Assembly: GCF_015706575.1 (NCBI RefSeq)
Contig: NW_024037074.1
Coordinates: forward strand, 30,865,334 to 30,929,333
DNA: 64,000 bases
DNA from: Patiria miniata
Lineage: Eukaryota > Echinodermata > Asteroidea > Valvatida > Asterinidae
Direction of reading: 5' to 3'
The notes beneath the pieces were generated by a model. It was given only the letters and a program-made list of their open reading frames with translations, ran no database searches and was not told the DNA's origin. The position numbers were made by a program, and so were the translations under genes. This document shows positions 23,380-34,774 of this stretch, piece by piece. Within the stretch, counting starts at the first letter, position 1. Every line of letters begins with the position of its first letter.

Positions 23380-24890
23380 CCAGTGGTTTCCAACCAAACC
23401 AGCGGACCATTTTGGGGATGGCTGAAGTGTGGTTAAAACTGGCCCAACTTTTTCTCTGGTTGAACTACCCGTACTGGTACACCATGGGATCATGCCGTCA
23501 TAGCCTGACAGCATACATTGTACATACATTTACACACCTTCCAAATCTGCAAACGTTACAACTTGAGCAAGTAACCAAAATATGACATCAAGTACATACT
23601 GTACAACACCCCCCCCTCCCCCCACCAATTTGTTTTTTAAAATGAGTGAGTTGAATTGATTGCAGCATTTGTCGGAACAAAAGAAAGTATTGTGTTTTCC
23701 CTTCCTCTTCTTTTCTTCTGTAAAGTTGGTCGTATTTTACAATGAAGAAATAAAATATGGAAATTTGGCATGGATGGAATTTTAACTGCTTTTGAAGTCA
23801 ACCTGTTGGGACATTAATCATTTTTTGGGTGAAAGAAGAAAGTGGAACAGTGGAATACCAGTGAAGTTTTTTTTTGGCCAGCTGTGGGTGATTGCACTTG
23901 TGTTTGTGGGATGATTTGTTACTGACATTCTTAACATTCAGTTATTGTTCAGACTTGTCACAAAACATAACTGAAATTTGTGAGTAGCTGTCTGACATTC
24001 CTGAAGAATTTCCAAAACAACAGCCTGGCCCTTGAAATACGTACACCCCAAATGAAATCTTCAAATTTGTGGAAATGTTGAGATGTTGAGAGTACTTTCC
24101 TTGATTATTTGCAACTGTCTGTTTTTGTAAAGGAATTTGTTTGGGGTCTCCTTTAGGTAGCATGTACTTTTACTAGCTGGTTTGCTGGCCCTAAACACTC
24201 CAAAAATTTTGATAATCATTGTCCATTAGTTTACATGCAACAAAACATTGATGGTGATGTTTTGTACCTGTACAAATGTTGTACAATTTCAGTTGAACCA
24301 GATGAGCTAAAATCTGAAATATTTCAAACTCTCTTTGTTTAAATGAAACATCTGGAAGTCACACTTTAAGTTCCCACCCTTTTACCTCATCTGAAATTTT
24401 ACAACCAAGTTCAAATTCGGACATTTTTTTCCTCAAACAAAGAGATTTCAGACAATTTGTGTGTAAGTTCAGACATGTACTGGTAGTGTGGTACGTTTTA
24501 GCAAGAGAGCCCAGCATGCGTTAACCTGGTTGTGGTCATTTTCCCCTCCATGTCTAAACATCTGTGTTGGCTCTGAACACTTGCTGACAGATTACAAGTT
24601 TTGCCTGACCTCCCTTTACCCTCACCCAAGTCAAGGTTGTCTTATCCAGAGTGAAACCAATCCCCCCCCCCTGAAAATTAATGAGCCGTGACCTTCCAGA
24701 GGAAAATGTATACAATGCCAAATTGATGGCTGGACAGTTTGCTGTGGAATCAGCCATCAAAATACAGGTTTGAGAAACATTGTGCTATACCGGTACCTCT
24801 AGTACATTTTGTAAGCAGATATTCCTTTTTGGTTAATTTTGTTGAAAAGTGCACGTCTTTAAACATTTAAAATTGTCCATGATTTTCCGG
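23380..24890. other. Unassigned stretch
   Basis: AT-rich unique DNA, with C runs near 23610-23625 and 24661-24670. Repeated CATCTG(A/G)AA and TTTCAGA words at 24300-24460. No feature recognised. Confidence 0.45.
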
Positions 24891-24984
24891 ACAACGGAGG
24901 GCGCTGTGATGTCATTTCAGGGAGACACTGTTCATATTAGGTGTTTTTCTATTGAAATAGTGAACTCATTGTTCAGAAGTTTGC

Positions 24985-25165
24985 TCATTGGCTTATACTG
25001 CCATGAACTGACACAACAATGAATCACTAATGAAAAGAAAGTTTACGACAGCGAAATATCCAACATTTTGGCAACTTTTTGTGCATAAACTAATTGCAAC
25101 ATTGAGGTTTCTGCCTGATATGACATCACACTTTTGCTCATGAATATGGAAATTTGCATTGGCAT
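24985..25165 (-). repeat. Dispersed repeat, copy A
   Basis: The first 55 bp on the minus strand (ATGCAAATTTCCATATTCAT, GAGCAAAA, GTGATGTCAT, GGCAGAAAC) match 51058-51112 in opposite orientation at high identity. Similarity then fades. Probably old copies of one short interspersed element. Confidence 0.55.
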
Positions 25166-25865
25166 AAAAACCAAAAAGGCACCAAAATACCTGCCAAAAA
25201 GGGACACAAAGGTGCATTTTCAAGTATCGCATTAAAAAAAATTACATTTTCATGGGCCCTTTATGGAAAATTTTCAGAAAAATCCTTTTCAGCTGTTATC
25301 AGTTACAAGTTTTATGTCATAACATGTTATGAAAACATTTTGAAAAAGTTGTTTTGTTCATGGTTAAAATGAAATCGCCCTTTTCGCTGCAAAAAAAAAA
25401 GGTTGGTCTCATGCGGTACAGTATGCGCAATTAAAGCGATGGAACGAGTTGAACAATACACAGTGAACGATGTTTGAATGCAGCATTTTATTCATTAATT
25501 TCGCTCGTGCCAGCAATCTCTTGCTCTGATTCCCAATATGGGCTGTTGTCATCCAGTGTCCTACATGTTGTGGAAGTAAACAACTGACATACCATGTACC
25601 GGTATGTACATGTAACTATATTGCAGCACATTGCAGATTGTTGTGTTTAGTTGAACCCATTATGGTTCAGGGCACAGGGTTCCCATTGCCTTGGGAAAAA
25701 ACCTGGAAGTCATGGCATTTTATTTTCAATTTCCAGGCCTGTAAATGTCATGGAAATTTATATTTAAAAAAATGACAAAAATCATGGAATTTTGTGAGGA
25801 CCAATTTTAAATTCTAACCTGTGTACATGTGTATATCAGTGTCATCATTTTGCTGATACGGTACA

Positions 25866-25894
25866 AGTTTTATTTATTTATTTATTTATTTATA
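25866..25894. repeat. (TTTA)n microsatellite
   Basis: A run of TTTATTTA units, followed by A-rich low-complexity DNA to about 26220 that includes a poly-A run near 26200-26215. Confidence 0.9.
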
Positions 25895-26406
25895 GTTCAG
25901 ACAGGGTGGGCTCATCAGTTAAAAACTGCTGTTACTGAGGGCCCTGTATAAAATGATAAGAATAAAATGAAATAAAAAGAAAAACATGATGTAAAATCAC
26001 TAAGAACATTAAAGTAAAAACTAGAATGAAGAAACAAAAATGCTAATATGTAAAATATAGGGATGCGAATAAAATAATAAGAACACCATTAAAATACACA
26101 TGTATACATGTATTAACACTAACGAAATACAGCACAGATATATTTAAAATTTAACAAAACAAAAACAAAAACAAATTTTAAATTAATATTACGAAATTGT
26201 AAAAAAAAAAAAAAAAGTATTTTGATTTCCAAAAAAATTATTGCTTTGTTTTGTTTTTCTGTTTCTGTTAAGCACTTTTCCCGGAACAATTTGTACAGAT
26301 GTGATCTGCATTTTTATGAACTAGGTCATGAATTTCATAATTTGGTCATGGAAAAGTCGTGGAAAAGTCATAGAGTTTTATTGTCCTAAACGTGCAGGAA
26401 CCCTGT

Positions 26407-26700
26407 GTACATTATACATCAATAATGTAGGCGAGTACATTTTCATGAGTACAAGTTTCGAGTATGAGTAGTTCATGTATACATGTACATGTAGCTATGA
26501 GGATGAGTGTGAGTACCTTTGCCATGAGTACACTGTAAATTTTTCCCATTGAGTACTGACTGTCCCCATGTACATGTACACGAGTATGAGAACATGTACG
26601 GGTATGAGTACATGTACGAGTACAAGTACGAGCAAGAGTATAAGTACTTTCCAAAAAGTTTCCATGAGTACGAGCACATTTCAATGGGTACACATGTTCT
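26407..26700. repeat. (GAGTAC)-type degenerate tandem repeat
   Basis: Units such as GAGTACAAGT, ATGAGTACATGTACGAGTAC and GAGTACTTTCC; related to the array at 42715-43120. The minus-strand frames rich in Thr/Cys/Tyr here are produced by the repeat. Confidence 0.85.
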
Positions 26701-26704
26701 CAAG

Positions 26705-28240
26705 GGCTTTTTGCTGTCAAACTAGAAGACAATTGCAGAAGCCCTTCCAAACAGTAGAAAAGGTTTTTTTTCCCTACTTGGCATTAACTGATTCACCAAT
26801 AAAAAAATAATTGTATTTTCTGCAAAAAGATTTAAGCTGTTAAAAAAAACAAAAATAGGGTTAGAATTAAAAGAAGACTGCTTAAGATTGCAGAAATCAC
26901 TTAGGAATGAAAAAAATTACTCTAAAGACTACATGTACATTTAAACGAAAGAGGGGCCCGTAACTTCATGTATACAATTGCCATTGTTCACTCCTAATCT
27001 CTTTGTCTGGAATAATGTGGAAAACAATCCAAAAGTACTTGCTTGATGTCCTTGCTACAAGAAAACAGTTTGTTTTTTGTTTGTCAAAATGCTGAAGCTC
27101 ATGGCCACGCTTTCTCCAGCAAATCTGCCTTTGAGGAGAGAGTCAACACTGTTGTCGTTGGCCAGTGTTGCTGCTCGTTCCCTCTAACGGGCAATTTCTT
27201 TCCCACTACCGTGTTTTTCCCCCTTTTCTCTCCTTTTCCAGTGTTGCCAGAAACACGTTTAGGCGGTATTGGCTCTCCCCCCCCCCTGATGTTTTTCGGG
27301 TGAGCACGGCCGTTTTGCTGATAAATGTCCCTGCAGCTTTCAAAAAAGAAAAGAAACAAAAAATCTTTCTCGGTTGCCTGGTTGCGAAGCGGTAAACATT
27401 GGAATGTAACAGAGTCTGGCGAGGTCCATTTGGGCGGGCTGTATCGTGACTTCTGTATTTGAGTAGATTTTTTTTAAAAAGCAAACAGTCGTTAGGAGAC
27501 CGTAACCTGGGGATTTGAGGATTGTCTTTGACTTATTTTGGGATTGTTTTTGGAGTCTGTTGTCTGCAGATGTCCTTTCCTTGGTGTATTTGATTCAGTT
27601 GCCTGTTTTTGTCTGTCATTAATTTTGGGTTTAGAAATTGTTTTCTTTTCTGAAACTCATTCATCACATGAAATGCCTTTGAAGTTTTTTATATCGTTCT
27701 GTCTTTAATTACTTAAGTTATATCAATATTTTTTTCTCTTTTTTTGTTGTTGAGGCAACACGGATTGAATGACATCGTAGACAAAATTTTCAAAATAAAT
27801 TGACCAACTTTGTGATATAAACTCATTTGTATTTTTAGCTCTTTTTATTTGGTATCAACATTTTTTTCTCTAATATATTTTGGAAGGGAAAACGAATTAA
27901 ACGGAATGGATTTCTTGGAAACAGAATTTAAAAATGAATTGAGCAACTGGGATGTTTTGGTAAGACAAGCTCAGGCTTTCAATCGGGTAGTATTAGGCGC
28001 AGCGTAATTGCTGATTTATTCCAAGCAATTTCGGTCTAGAGTGGGTCATTCAGAGTTGCCCAATGATTCATTATGTGGTAGTACACAGAAATTGCACCAT
28101 CTGTAGTGCAAATTTTATGGACTTGTTTGCTTATAACTGGCCTAATAAGCAGGGGTGCTTCCATTTTTGGAGCGGGGGAGGTCATTCATTTTGTGTTTAA
28201 ATGTGTTTTTCTGTACTGCTTGGAGCTACAGTCGTAGACT
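26705..28240. other. Unassigned stretch
   Basis: AT-rich with T-rich runs. 27099-27484 is open in several frames with no domain. No repeat family defined. Confidence 0.4.
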
Positions 28241-28244
28241 TATT

Positions 28245-28460
28245 ATGACAGTTGGGGGAAGGGTTGGGGGAAGGGGTTGGGGGAAGGGTTGGGGGAAGGG
28301 GTTGGGGGAAGGGGTTGGGGGAAGGGGTGGGGGAAGGGGTGGGGAGGGTAGGAAAGTCACAGAGAAGTGGTGGGGAAGGGGTGGGGGAGAGGAAGGGGAA
28401 GGGATGGGGTGGGGGAATGGGTGGGGGAGGGGTGGGGGAAGGGGTGGGGGAAGAGGTTTG
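28245..28460. repeat. G-rich minisatellite (GGGGGAAGGGGTT)n
   Basis: About 215 bp in which the plus strand is nearly all purine except for scattered T. Repeating GTTGGGGGAAGG units of 12-13 bp give many closely spaced G4-5 runs, so G-quadruplex formation is possible. It ends in a short (TTTG)n run. Apparent Gly-rich (+) and Pro-rich (-) frames are artefacts. Confidence 0.95.
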
Positions 28461-28838
28461 TTTGTTTGTTTGTTTTAATTTCCATTCATATAAAATCAAG
28501 AAACAATTACACAAAATGATACAATATAACAAAATTAATTATACAAATTTATGCATACTGTATCTGGAGCAAAATAATTACATGAATGGGGGTTACATCC
28601 GAGAGAATGCCGAGGAAAAAAAAAATCATGATCTTTCCTAACACCATTGAACGCAGGATTGGTTTAATCTTTGCAAAGTTTTGTTATAATAAAATGCATC
28701 AACCTTTGAGTCAGTATACATGCACATCAATAATTATTCTGAAATGTTGTCAAGGAAAGACTTCTGGAAAAAAGTAAAGGGAACTGCTTCAAACTTTCAG
28801 GGTTTTTTCCTCCAAAAGACTGATTAAAAAAAATGCAG

Positions 28839-28904
28839 CCTGGATGCAGGAGACTCTTGCATCCTTGAAGAAGAAACAAATGAGGATCTTAAGGAGTCTC
28901 TTGG
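28839..28904 (+). other. Exon-like 66-mer, copy 1 (candidate cassette exon)
   Basis: Preceded by a T/C tract, a branch-like CTGATTAA and TGCAG; followed by GTAAGT. Length 66 (multiple of three). Open in two phases: phase 1 (WMQETLASLKKKQ..) and phase 2 (LDAGDSCILEEETNEDLKES). The copy at 29653-29718 keeps both splice sites. The phase-1 reading would be compatible with the host receptor intron. No homology is recognised, so it is a candidate only. Confidence 0.3.
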
Positions 28905-28992
28905 GTAAGTTACAAAATATCCAGTAACTTCATCAAGGTCCTGGTTGGTCTCATTAGCCTGCTTGGGACCATACAATGGTGATTACTGTCCG

Positions 28993-29006
28993 GTTGCCAT
29001 GGTAAC
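28993..29006. promoter_or_regulatory. RFX X-box-like palindrome (unit 1)
   Basis: GTTGCCATGGTAAC is a near-perfect inverted repeat matching the known RFX-family X-box (GTNRCC N0-3 RGYAAC). The second unit has the same word with one change at 29807-29820. Binding is not shown. Confidence 0.45.
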
Positions 29007-29236
29007 CAAGGAATTGGCTCAGCTGTCATCCGCTTCCTTATTTTTTAATTACGTGCCTCCAGGGCAGAAGACACCCTGGTTGAATTAAATTGCCCTCCTT
29101 AACAATTAGGGGGAAAACATCTAAATTGTACTGTTTCATAAGAAACTAGAGGTTGTAGGAACAACCACGCGGTGTTTGGCCATGGACTACCGAAAACTTT
29201 TCCAAACACATCAACTGTAAATTTATGCATGTTTTA

Positions 29237-29379
29237 CAGGCATGCAACTTTTCCTCGGATCAGCTGATTTCCTCTTTTTTTACTTCCCATGTGTGCCATT
29301 GAAAATAGAAAAACACTGTACAAAGTCTTGGAAAGATTTGAATTTCCTCTTTTTTTGTGACATCCCAGTTGCATGCCTG
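29237..29379. mobile_element. 143-bp MITE inside duplication unit 1
   Basis: Inverted ends CAGGCATGCAACT / AGTTGCATGCCTG (imperfect beyond 13 bp), flanked by GTTTTA at 29231-29236 and 29380-29385. The sister unit has the unfilled site. The CAGG..CCTG ends recall hAT elements. No coding frame. Confidence 0.7.
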
Positions 29380-29652
29380 GTTTTAATCCATGTTTAACTT
29401 AGTCAACATGCCGCTAGAGAGCGCTGTCACATTTTATGACGTCACCTGTAATATTTTTGTAAAGTACAGCCTACCGGTAGGCAGATCTTTGCAAATTTTT
29501 GTTATAATAAAATGCATCCACATTATTGAATCGGTGTACATCAATAATTATTCTGAAATGTTGTCAGGGAAAGACTTCTGGAAAAAAGTAATGGGAACTG
29601 CTTCAAACTTTCAGGGTTTTTCCTCCAAAAGACTGATAAAAAAGTAACGCAG

Positions 29653-29718
29653 CCTGGATGCACAAGACTCTTGCATCCTTGAAGAAGAACCAAATGAGGA
29701 TCTTAAGGAGTCTCTTGG
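29653..29718 (+). other. Exon-like 66-mer, copy 2 (candidate cassette exon)
   Basis: Same layout as copy 1: CTGATAA branch-like word, CGCAG acceptor, GTAAGT donor, and the same two open phases. It differs from copy 1 at three bases, all of which change amino acids in the phase-1 frame. Conservation of both splice signals may simply reflect the age of the whole duplication. Confidence 0.3.
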
Positions 29719-30017
29719 GTAAGTTAGGAAATATCCAGTAACTTCATCAAGGTCCTGGTTGGTCTCATGAGCCCGCTTGCCACCTTACAATGGTGATTAC
29801 TGTCCGGTTGCCATGGTAATCAAGGAATTGACTCAGCTGTCATCCGCCCCCTTATTTTTTAATTACGTTCTCCAGGGCAGAGAACACCCTGGTTGAATTA
29901 AATTTGCCTGGTTGTAGGAACAACCACGCAGTGTTGGGTCATGGACTATAGCAAACTTTTCCAAACACATCAACTGTAAATGCATGTTTTTAATCCATGT
30001 TTAACTTAGTCAACATG

Positions 30018-30051
30018 CCGCTAGAGGGCGCTGTCACATTTTATGACGTCA
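30018..30051. promoter_or_regulatory. CTCF-like word next to a CRE palindrome (unit 2)
   Basis: CCGCTAGAGGGCGCT agrees with the CTCF core CCASYAGRGGGCRS at all but one position. TGACGTCA, the full CREB/ATF palindrome, follows 11 bases later, then CACCTG (E-box). Unit 1 has the degenerate CCGCTAGAGAGCGCT (29411-29425) but an intact TGACGTCA (29437-29444). Confidence 0.4.
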
Positions 30052-30689
30052 CCTGTAATATTTTTGTAAAGTACAGCCTAGGCAGAAATTCACATCGTTG
30101 AAAGCAAGTTAACATCTTTTGCCAATTTCGAATGCGAATTAATGCGAAGCAAATTTGACGTCATGAAACATTCGCTGCGAAATTCGCCTGAGTTGAAATA
30201 TGTTCAACTTGAATTTGCAGCGCGAATACTTGCCATGAAGTCACAAATTTGCATTCGCTTTCGCTTTCACGCCGAGTTTGAACCGGGCTTTTGGGGAAAA
30301 GCCCTGCTCAAAGTGAAGCTACAGCCCTGGTCCGAAAATTTGGGACTCTCAAAATTATTACTGTGTATGAGAGTTGCAACACAAGAAACTAGACTGGCAC
30401 ATAAAACAACCAGTCCAACAACCCTTCAGTACTGCATCAATCACCTGTACCAAAAGAGACATACATGTATGGCATGTCTGATGGTACTAGTCTCTATTTC
30501 CACACATTTCTTCATAGTCAGCCACCAGACTATTGACAGTGAATGAAGAGGTCAGTCATTTCAAACAGTTGAACCATGGTTGGACATGTGCGGGTACCGG
30601 TCTAGTCTTTAGCCTCATTTTGAAATCACTTGACTTCCCTCTCATGTACAAAATACATTGTAAATTGAATTGAGTTTTCAAACTTGGTT

Positions 30690-30800
30690 GGTGAAATACT
30701 GCATTATTTTGGAGGATTGAGGCTGAATGCAATTTTTTACATGGAGGCAGTTGGAGGATTTTGCAGGATTGAGGTTGCATCCTAGCTAAAATACCTTTGG
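30690..30800 (+). repeat. Partial copy of the GGAGGATTGAG repeat family
   Basis: TTTTGGAGGATTGAGGCTG, GTTGGAGGATTTTGCAGGAT and CATCCTAGC correspond to the right end of the copy at 11985-12385. Confidence 0.7.
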
Positions 30801-33165
30801 AGTTTAATGTTTTGGACTACCCGTCGAGTCATTAGACATAAAGTCATAAGAAATGTTGCCAGTTAAAAAAACCCTGAATAACTGGCTGCAAATATTTGTC
30901 CTCTGTGGTTATTTTGTTGTCCACGTTTTTCCCAAACAATTGTTGTTTGTCCTTGTATGTACAGTGTGTACATTGCTACCTAAAAACATTTTCCATATTT
31001 GTGTCATACCGAACGTTGCATAAAACTAATTGCAACCTGAGGGAGATGTTTTGTCCAAGTTTACGTAGCTCGGCTGATCATTCCGCCTACTAATATTGTC
31101 GTCATGGGGATAGTGTGATTTGGATGTTGCCTTGCCTCCGGATAACTCAACTAATTAAAATTCTGAGAAGGTTTCAAGACCTTTTACTGGTTGAAAGGGG
31201 AAAACAAAAGTGACTTTTTACGCAAACGTCGCAGTGTGTTCTGCTCCGTAATGGTGTACACATGTTGACGTGTTGTTGAAAATACCCTGTGTCTAATATT
31301 TGCTTTTGTCACGGAGGCAGCGCTGTTTACATGTTGCGTTGTATTTGCGCTGGCTTAATTTGGTCAATGCATTTGTTTCTCAAACAAAGCAGACAGGTTT
31401 GCCCTTTCTAAGATGCTTGTTGGAAAGGAAGGCAGTCCTGAATAAAAGGCTCCACATTGTCGGCAACCGTGTTGCTAGGTTCAATTCTGTGAAGCTACCT
31501 GTACATGTACCCGGTACATGTGTGAAGTATATATGCGTAACTATTAAACGCCATACGTAGGATAATTTCACACACAAAAAAATTGTTGTGCAGATGCCCA
31601 ATAATTTCACGATCAATTAAATGAACTTGGCATAGCTGTGCAACGTTTTGACTAATTTAAAGGCATGATAGGATTATTTGCCTTTTTAATGCATTTTGTT
31701 CGTTTCCAATAATAACACCACCCAGAATCCAAAGAAGAATGTTCAAAACCTAACCTGTTAAAATTTCAGCTCAGTGCATATTTTTGAGAAAATGAACATA
31801 CATGTGTACATGTACAGACTTTTTGAGAAAACAGTGAAAAGCCATGCACAAACTTGGGTCCAACATAAAGTCTTTCACTGTGCCTAGTGCAGTGCCAGGG
31901 TACGGTGATACTTCTCATTTGCCCTATAGTGGTGAACAAAATATGTTGGGTTAACTCTTGTACATGTAATTCTTCAAAAACACGATTTTTACCAATCACT
32001 TTCAATTTCAAAAAAGATCAGTCAACTGACTAATCGTTGGAAATCACCCTACATTCCTTGATTTCTTCTTTATATTAAAAACAAGCCAGATGGAATAAAT
32101 TCACGGGGTTTTAAGTACAAATATGATCTTTTAATCCAAGTATGCTTTCTGATAATAATTTGATACATGTAGGTCGCCTTTGCCTTTAAACATCTCCAGA
32201 ATCTCGCGGCAAATCTCACAATTCTGTCACAGGCTGAAATTCTTGTTATAACTTTTGTAAGTTTGGCAGTGACAGGCCTTACGATGTTGACGATTAGTCA
32301 GTGAAATTGTCCATTTGCAGTCCGTACACCATTACTTTCATTGTATGCCACCTGAAATGACTTTGCAAGTTACACCAGATTTGGTTGCGTAATAAGTCGC
32401 AGACTTACATGTACGGTATTCACTGCAAAAACTTTTGTGAAATTTGTCTGATTTACTGAAATGTGTTGCGCAAATTGTAGCGTTAGTGGAGTTATGCCAT
32501 TGCCGTCAACGCACGCAATTTACATGCAGCGCACACGGAACCCAGTGTACAATGCATGCATTTTTACAGACTGGACATGTGGCCGTTGTAGACCAATGAA
32601 ATTACAGCATCCAAGCACACGATGTATACATTTAAGAATGACAATTATTTCATTTAGATCAACCTAACCAATAGCTATTGCTGGATTGAGAAGTGTGCAT
32701 TCAATCAATTTATTTTGTTAGCCATGAGGAGACATAAACAAATCCAGAAACACAAGCTGAGAGTGTTTTCTGCCCTGGTGCCTGGATTTTTTTTGTTTAC
32801 AACGCAGCAAGGTCAATTTCTGGGCTGAGTTGTTTGTGCATGGTTTTTAATGGCTGATGGAATGAAGTGACATCGTCCAGACATTGCAATTTATACTCTT
32901 GTGTATTGAATTGGAGGACGGGGTATTTTCAGCAGCAGCAATGTTTGGTTATACCAGTAATGAAAGGAACTGTTGATGTACAGTCTGGATGGAAAATGCA
33001 AAAGTGATTGATTTGAGTAGGGAACCCTTTCAGGCTGAGATATCTGAGTATGTTTTTCTGCTGGTTTAAGAGGGCCCAGCTAGCATCTTCTTTGTCGCAC
33101 TGACGGACTCATTAATTTGACTAACTGTCCTGTGTGAGCCCAGGAGTGCTATCCTATATGATTAC
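30801..33165. other. Unassigned stretch
   Basis: AT-rich unique DNA with scattered TACATGTA words and a homology-free set of short frames. No exon of the receptor is recognised. Confidence 0.45.
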
Positions 33166-33169
33166 CCTG

Positions 33170-33600
33170 TAACACTAACCCTAACTAAGGCATATTTCTT
33201 AACATGCAACCTCAATCCTGCAAAATCTTCCAACTGCCTCCATGTTATACTTGCATCACCTTAATCCTCCAAATCCGCTTTTATTTCTGAATGTGGTCCT
33301 TGGAGGGGTGACCACTGCCTCAATCCTGCAAAATCCTCCAGCAATCACTGTCAGTACATGTATGTTGAGGCAGAGCGAGTAACATCCTGCAGCAGTGTGG
33401 AGGATTTCAAGTATAACTTACCAATAGGTCTAAATTTATGCACAGTCGGCTGAGCATAAACAACACAAGGTCCGGCCCATGACCATAACACAGTGCATCC
33501 TCCAACATTAGCTGCACATTTTTGCCATCATAGCCTCAATCCTGCAAAATCCTCCGTTTTGCAAAGAGGATTTTGGAGGATTTGGGAAGGTTAGGGTTAA
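33170..33600 (-). repeat. Near full-length copy of the GGAGGATTGAG repeat family
   Basis: Inverted relative to 11985-12385. CCTCAATCCTGCAAAATC occurs three times, with the body words TTTATGCACAG, GGAGGGGTGACCACTGCCTC and CAACACAAGG shared. The flanking words AACCCTAACTAA (left) and GGTTAGGGTTAATG (right) look like terminal inverted repeats next to TTAA. Confidence 0.75.
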
Positions 33601-33604
33601 TGAA

Positions 33605-34375
33605 TGGGCTCGAATTTGCCCATTTTGTAGACCAGACATGCCAGATGCATAAAAATGGCCAGTCTTAATCAATTGAATCAGATCTGTGCACTCTTGGACA
33701 AGCGTTTCGAGGCTTTCATGTAAAAAATTTACTCCCAGCGAAAATGTGTTTGAAAGAATCAATGCTAATTTCTTTCTGTTATTACAATTTACTTTGATGC
33801 TTTGTTGGCTATGTATTTTTTTTTTTACTGTCCTAGTAAATTTAGATCCTTGACCATTAAAAAACAAATATGACAAACAAAAAAATTGCATTTTTATCAA
33901 TTAATGATTGTTGAAATGGAAATGTTATGAAATATCAGAATTTTTTTAGTTTTTTTTAGTATGAACTTCTCATGTTGTCAAGAGGTTTTATTTTTCCCAA
34001 ATTGTCTTTATCACCGAAGGTCGCCCTCCTGTTATCCCCCATGGATTTTTTCATAGTGGAAACAAATTCATCATTTACACCTGCATGTGTTATTCACGAA
34101 CCTCTCACATGCTGCAAAACAGTCCTTTCCCTTCATTTATTAATTCCTGTTTTCCAGAAGCGAGCAGGTAAACATGAACCCAAAATGGACGTACATAATG
34201 AAAGGGCACGGCAAAACACGGAACACGATATTTACGCAAGATATCATTTTCTATATTAAGTGCACCACAAGCCCACACGGACCTGGGTTAAAATTGGACC
34301 CTACACACTCCCCACCCTACACACACACTCACTCGGCGTGCTCTCATGATAAAACACACACATCTCCAGATCAGC
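33605..34375. other. Unassigned stretch
   Basis: AT-rich unique DNA, then a short CA-rich run at about 34310-34330 (ACACACACTCACTC). Nothing recognised. Confidence 0.4.
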
Positions 34376-34379
34376 CCAG

Positions 34380-34680
34380 GTGCATGATGGTATTGTTTAC
34401 AACTTTCGCTCGCCGCTCTCTCGCTGTCGCGCCGGCGACGACATGAAATATTTAACCCAGTCATATATCCCAGCTCCCCTGCTTCGAGGAAGCAAACCCA
34501 TTTTCTCAATTACCGCGCGAAGGCTGATCGCTAAAATACCCCGCGCGGTAAAGCTGGACTGTTGTTGCACTTCGGCCGTCGTGCCCCTGCTGCCTCTCTT
34601 TTCGACGCGACTGCCCACGTCTGTTGAAGATGATAATTATGCCCCGGGAGAAGCGATACACATAATGAATTTTTACAACT
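34380..34680. promoter_or_regulatory. CpG-rich unique island
   Basis: Local GC and CpG content are well above the surroundings (CGCTCGCCGC, GTCGCGCCGGCGACGAC, ACCGCGCG, CCGCGCGGTAA, TTCGACGCGAC). Two inverted E2F-like words, TTACCGCGCG and CGCGCGGTAA, lie about 30 bp apart. No repeat copy is seen elsewhere in the window. It could be an intronic enhancer or alternative promoter; the overlapping frames show no domain. A 22-bp poly-A tract follows at about 34752-34774. Confidence 0.35.
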
Positions 34681-34774
34681 AGGAGGACCCTGGCCAACTG
34701 TTTGTGTTTGTGTGGGTGTCTGCTGTTGGGTAGGGTAGGAAAAGCGGACTTAAAAAAAAAAAAAAAAAAAAAAA

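Larger units (their letters stand above)
28670..29484 (+). repeat. Tandem segmental duplication, unit 1
   Basis: Unit 1 and the adjoining unit 2 (29485-30086) are direct copies over about 600 shared bases, from ATCTTTGCAAA through TAATAAAATGCATC to GTAAAGTACAGCCTA and GGCAG. Unit 1 is longer because of a 143-bp insertion (29237-29379) and other small indels. Both units carry an exon-like 66-mer, an RFX-type X-box and a TGACGTCA site. Confidence 0.9.
29485..30086 (+). repeat. Tandem segmental duplication, unit 2
   Basis: Second copy of the segment, directly abutting unit 1. It lacks the 143-bp insertion and shows the empty site (GCATGTTTTTAATCC). It carries the better CTCF-like word CCGCTAGAGGGCGCT (30018-30032) and TGACGTCA (30044-30051). 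Confidence 0.9.

Noticed and set aside
28155-28641. Gly-rich plus-strand frames and a Pro-rich minus-strand frame
   Set aside because: Artefacts of the GGGGGAAGGGGTT array.
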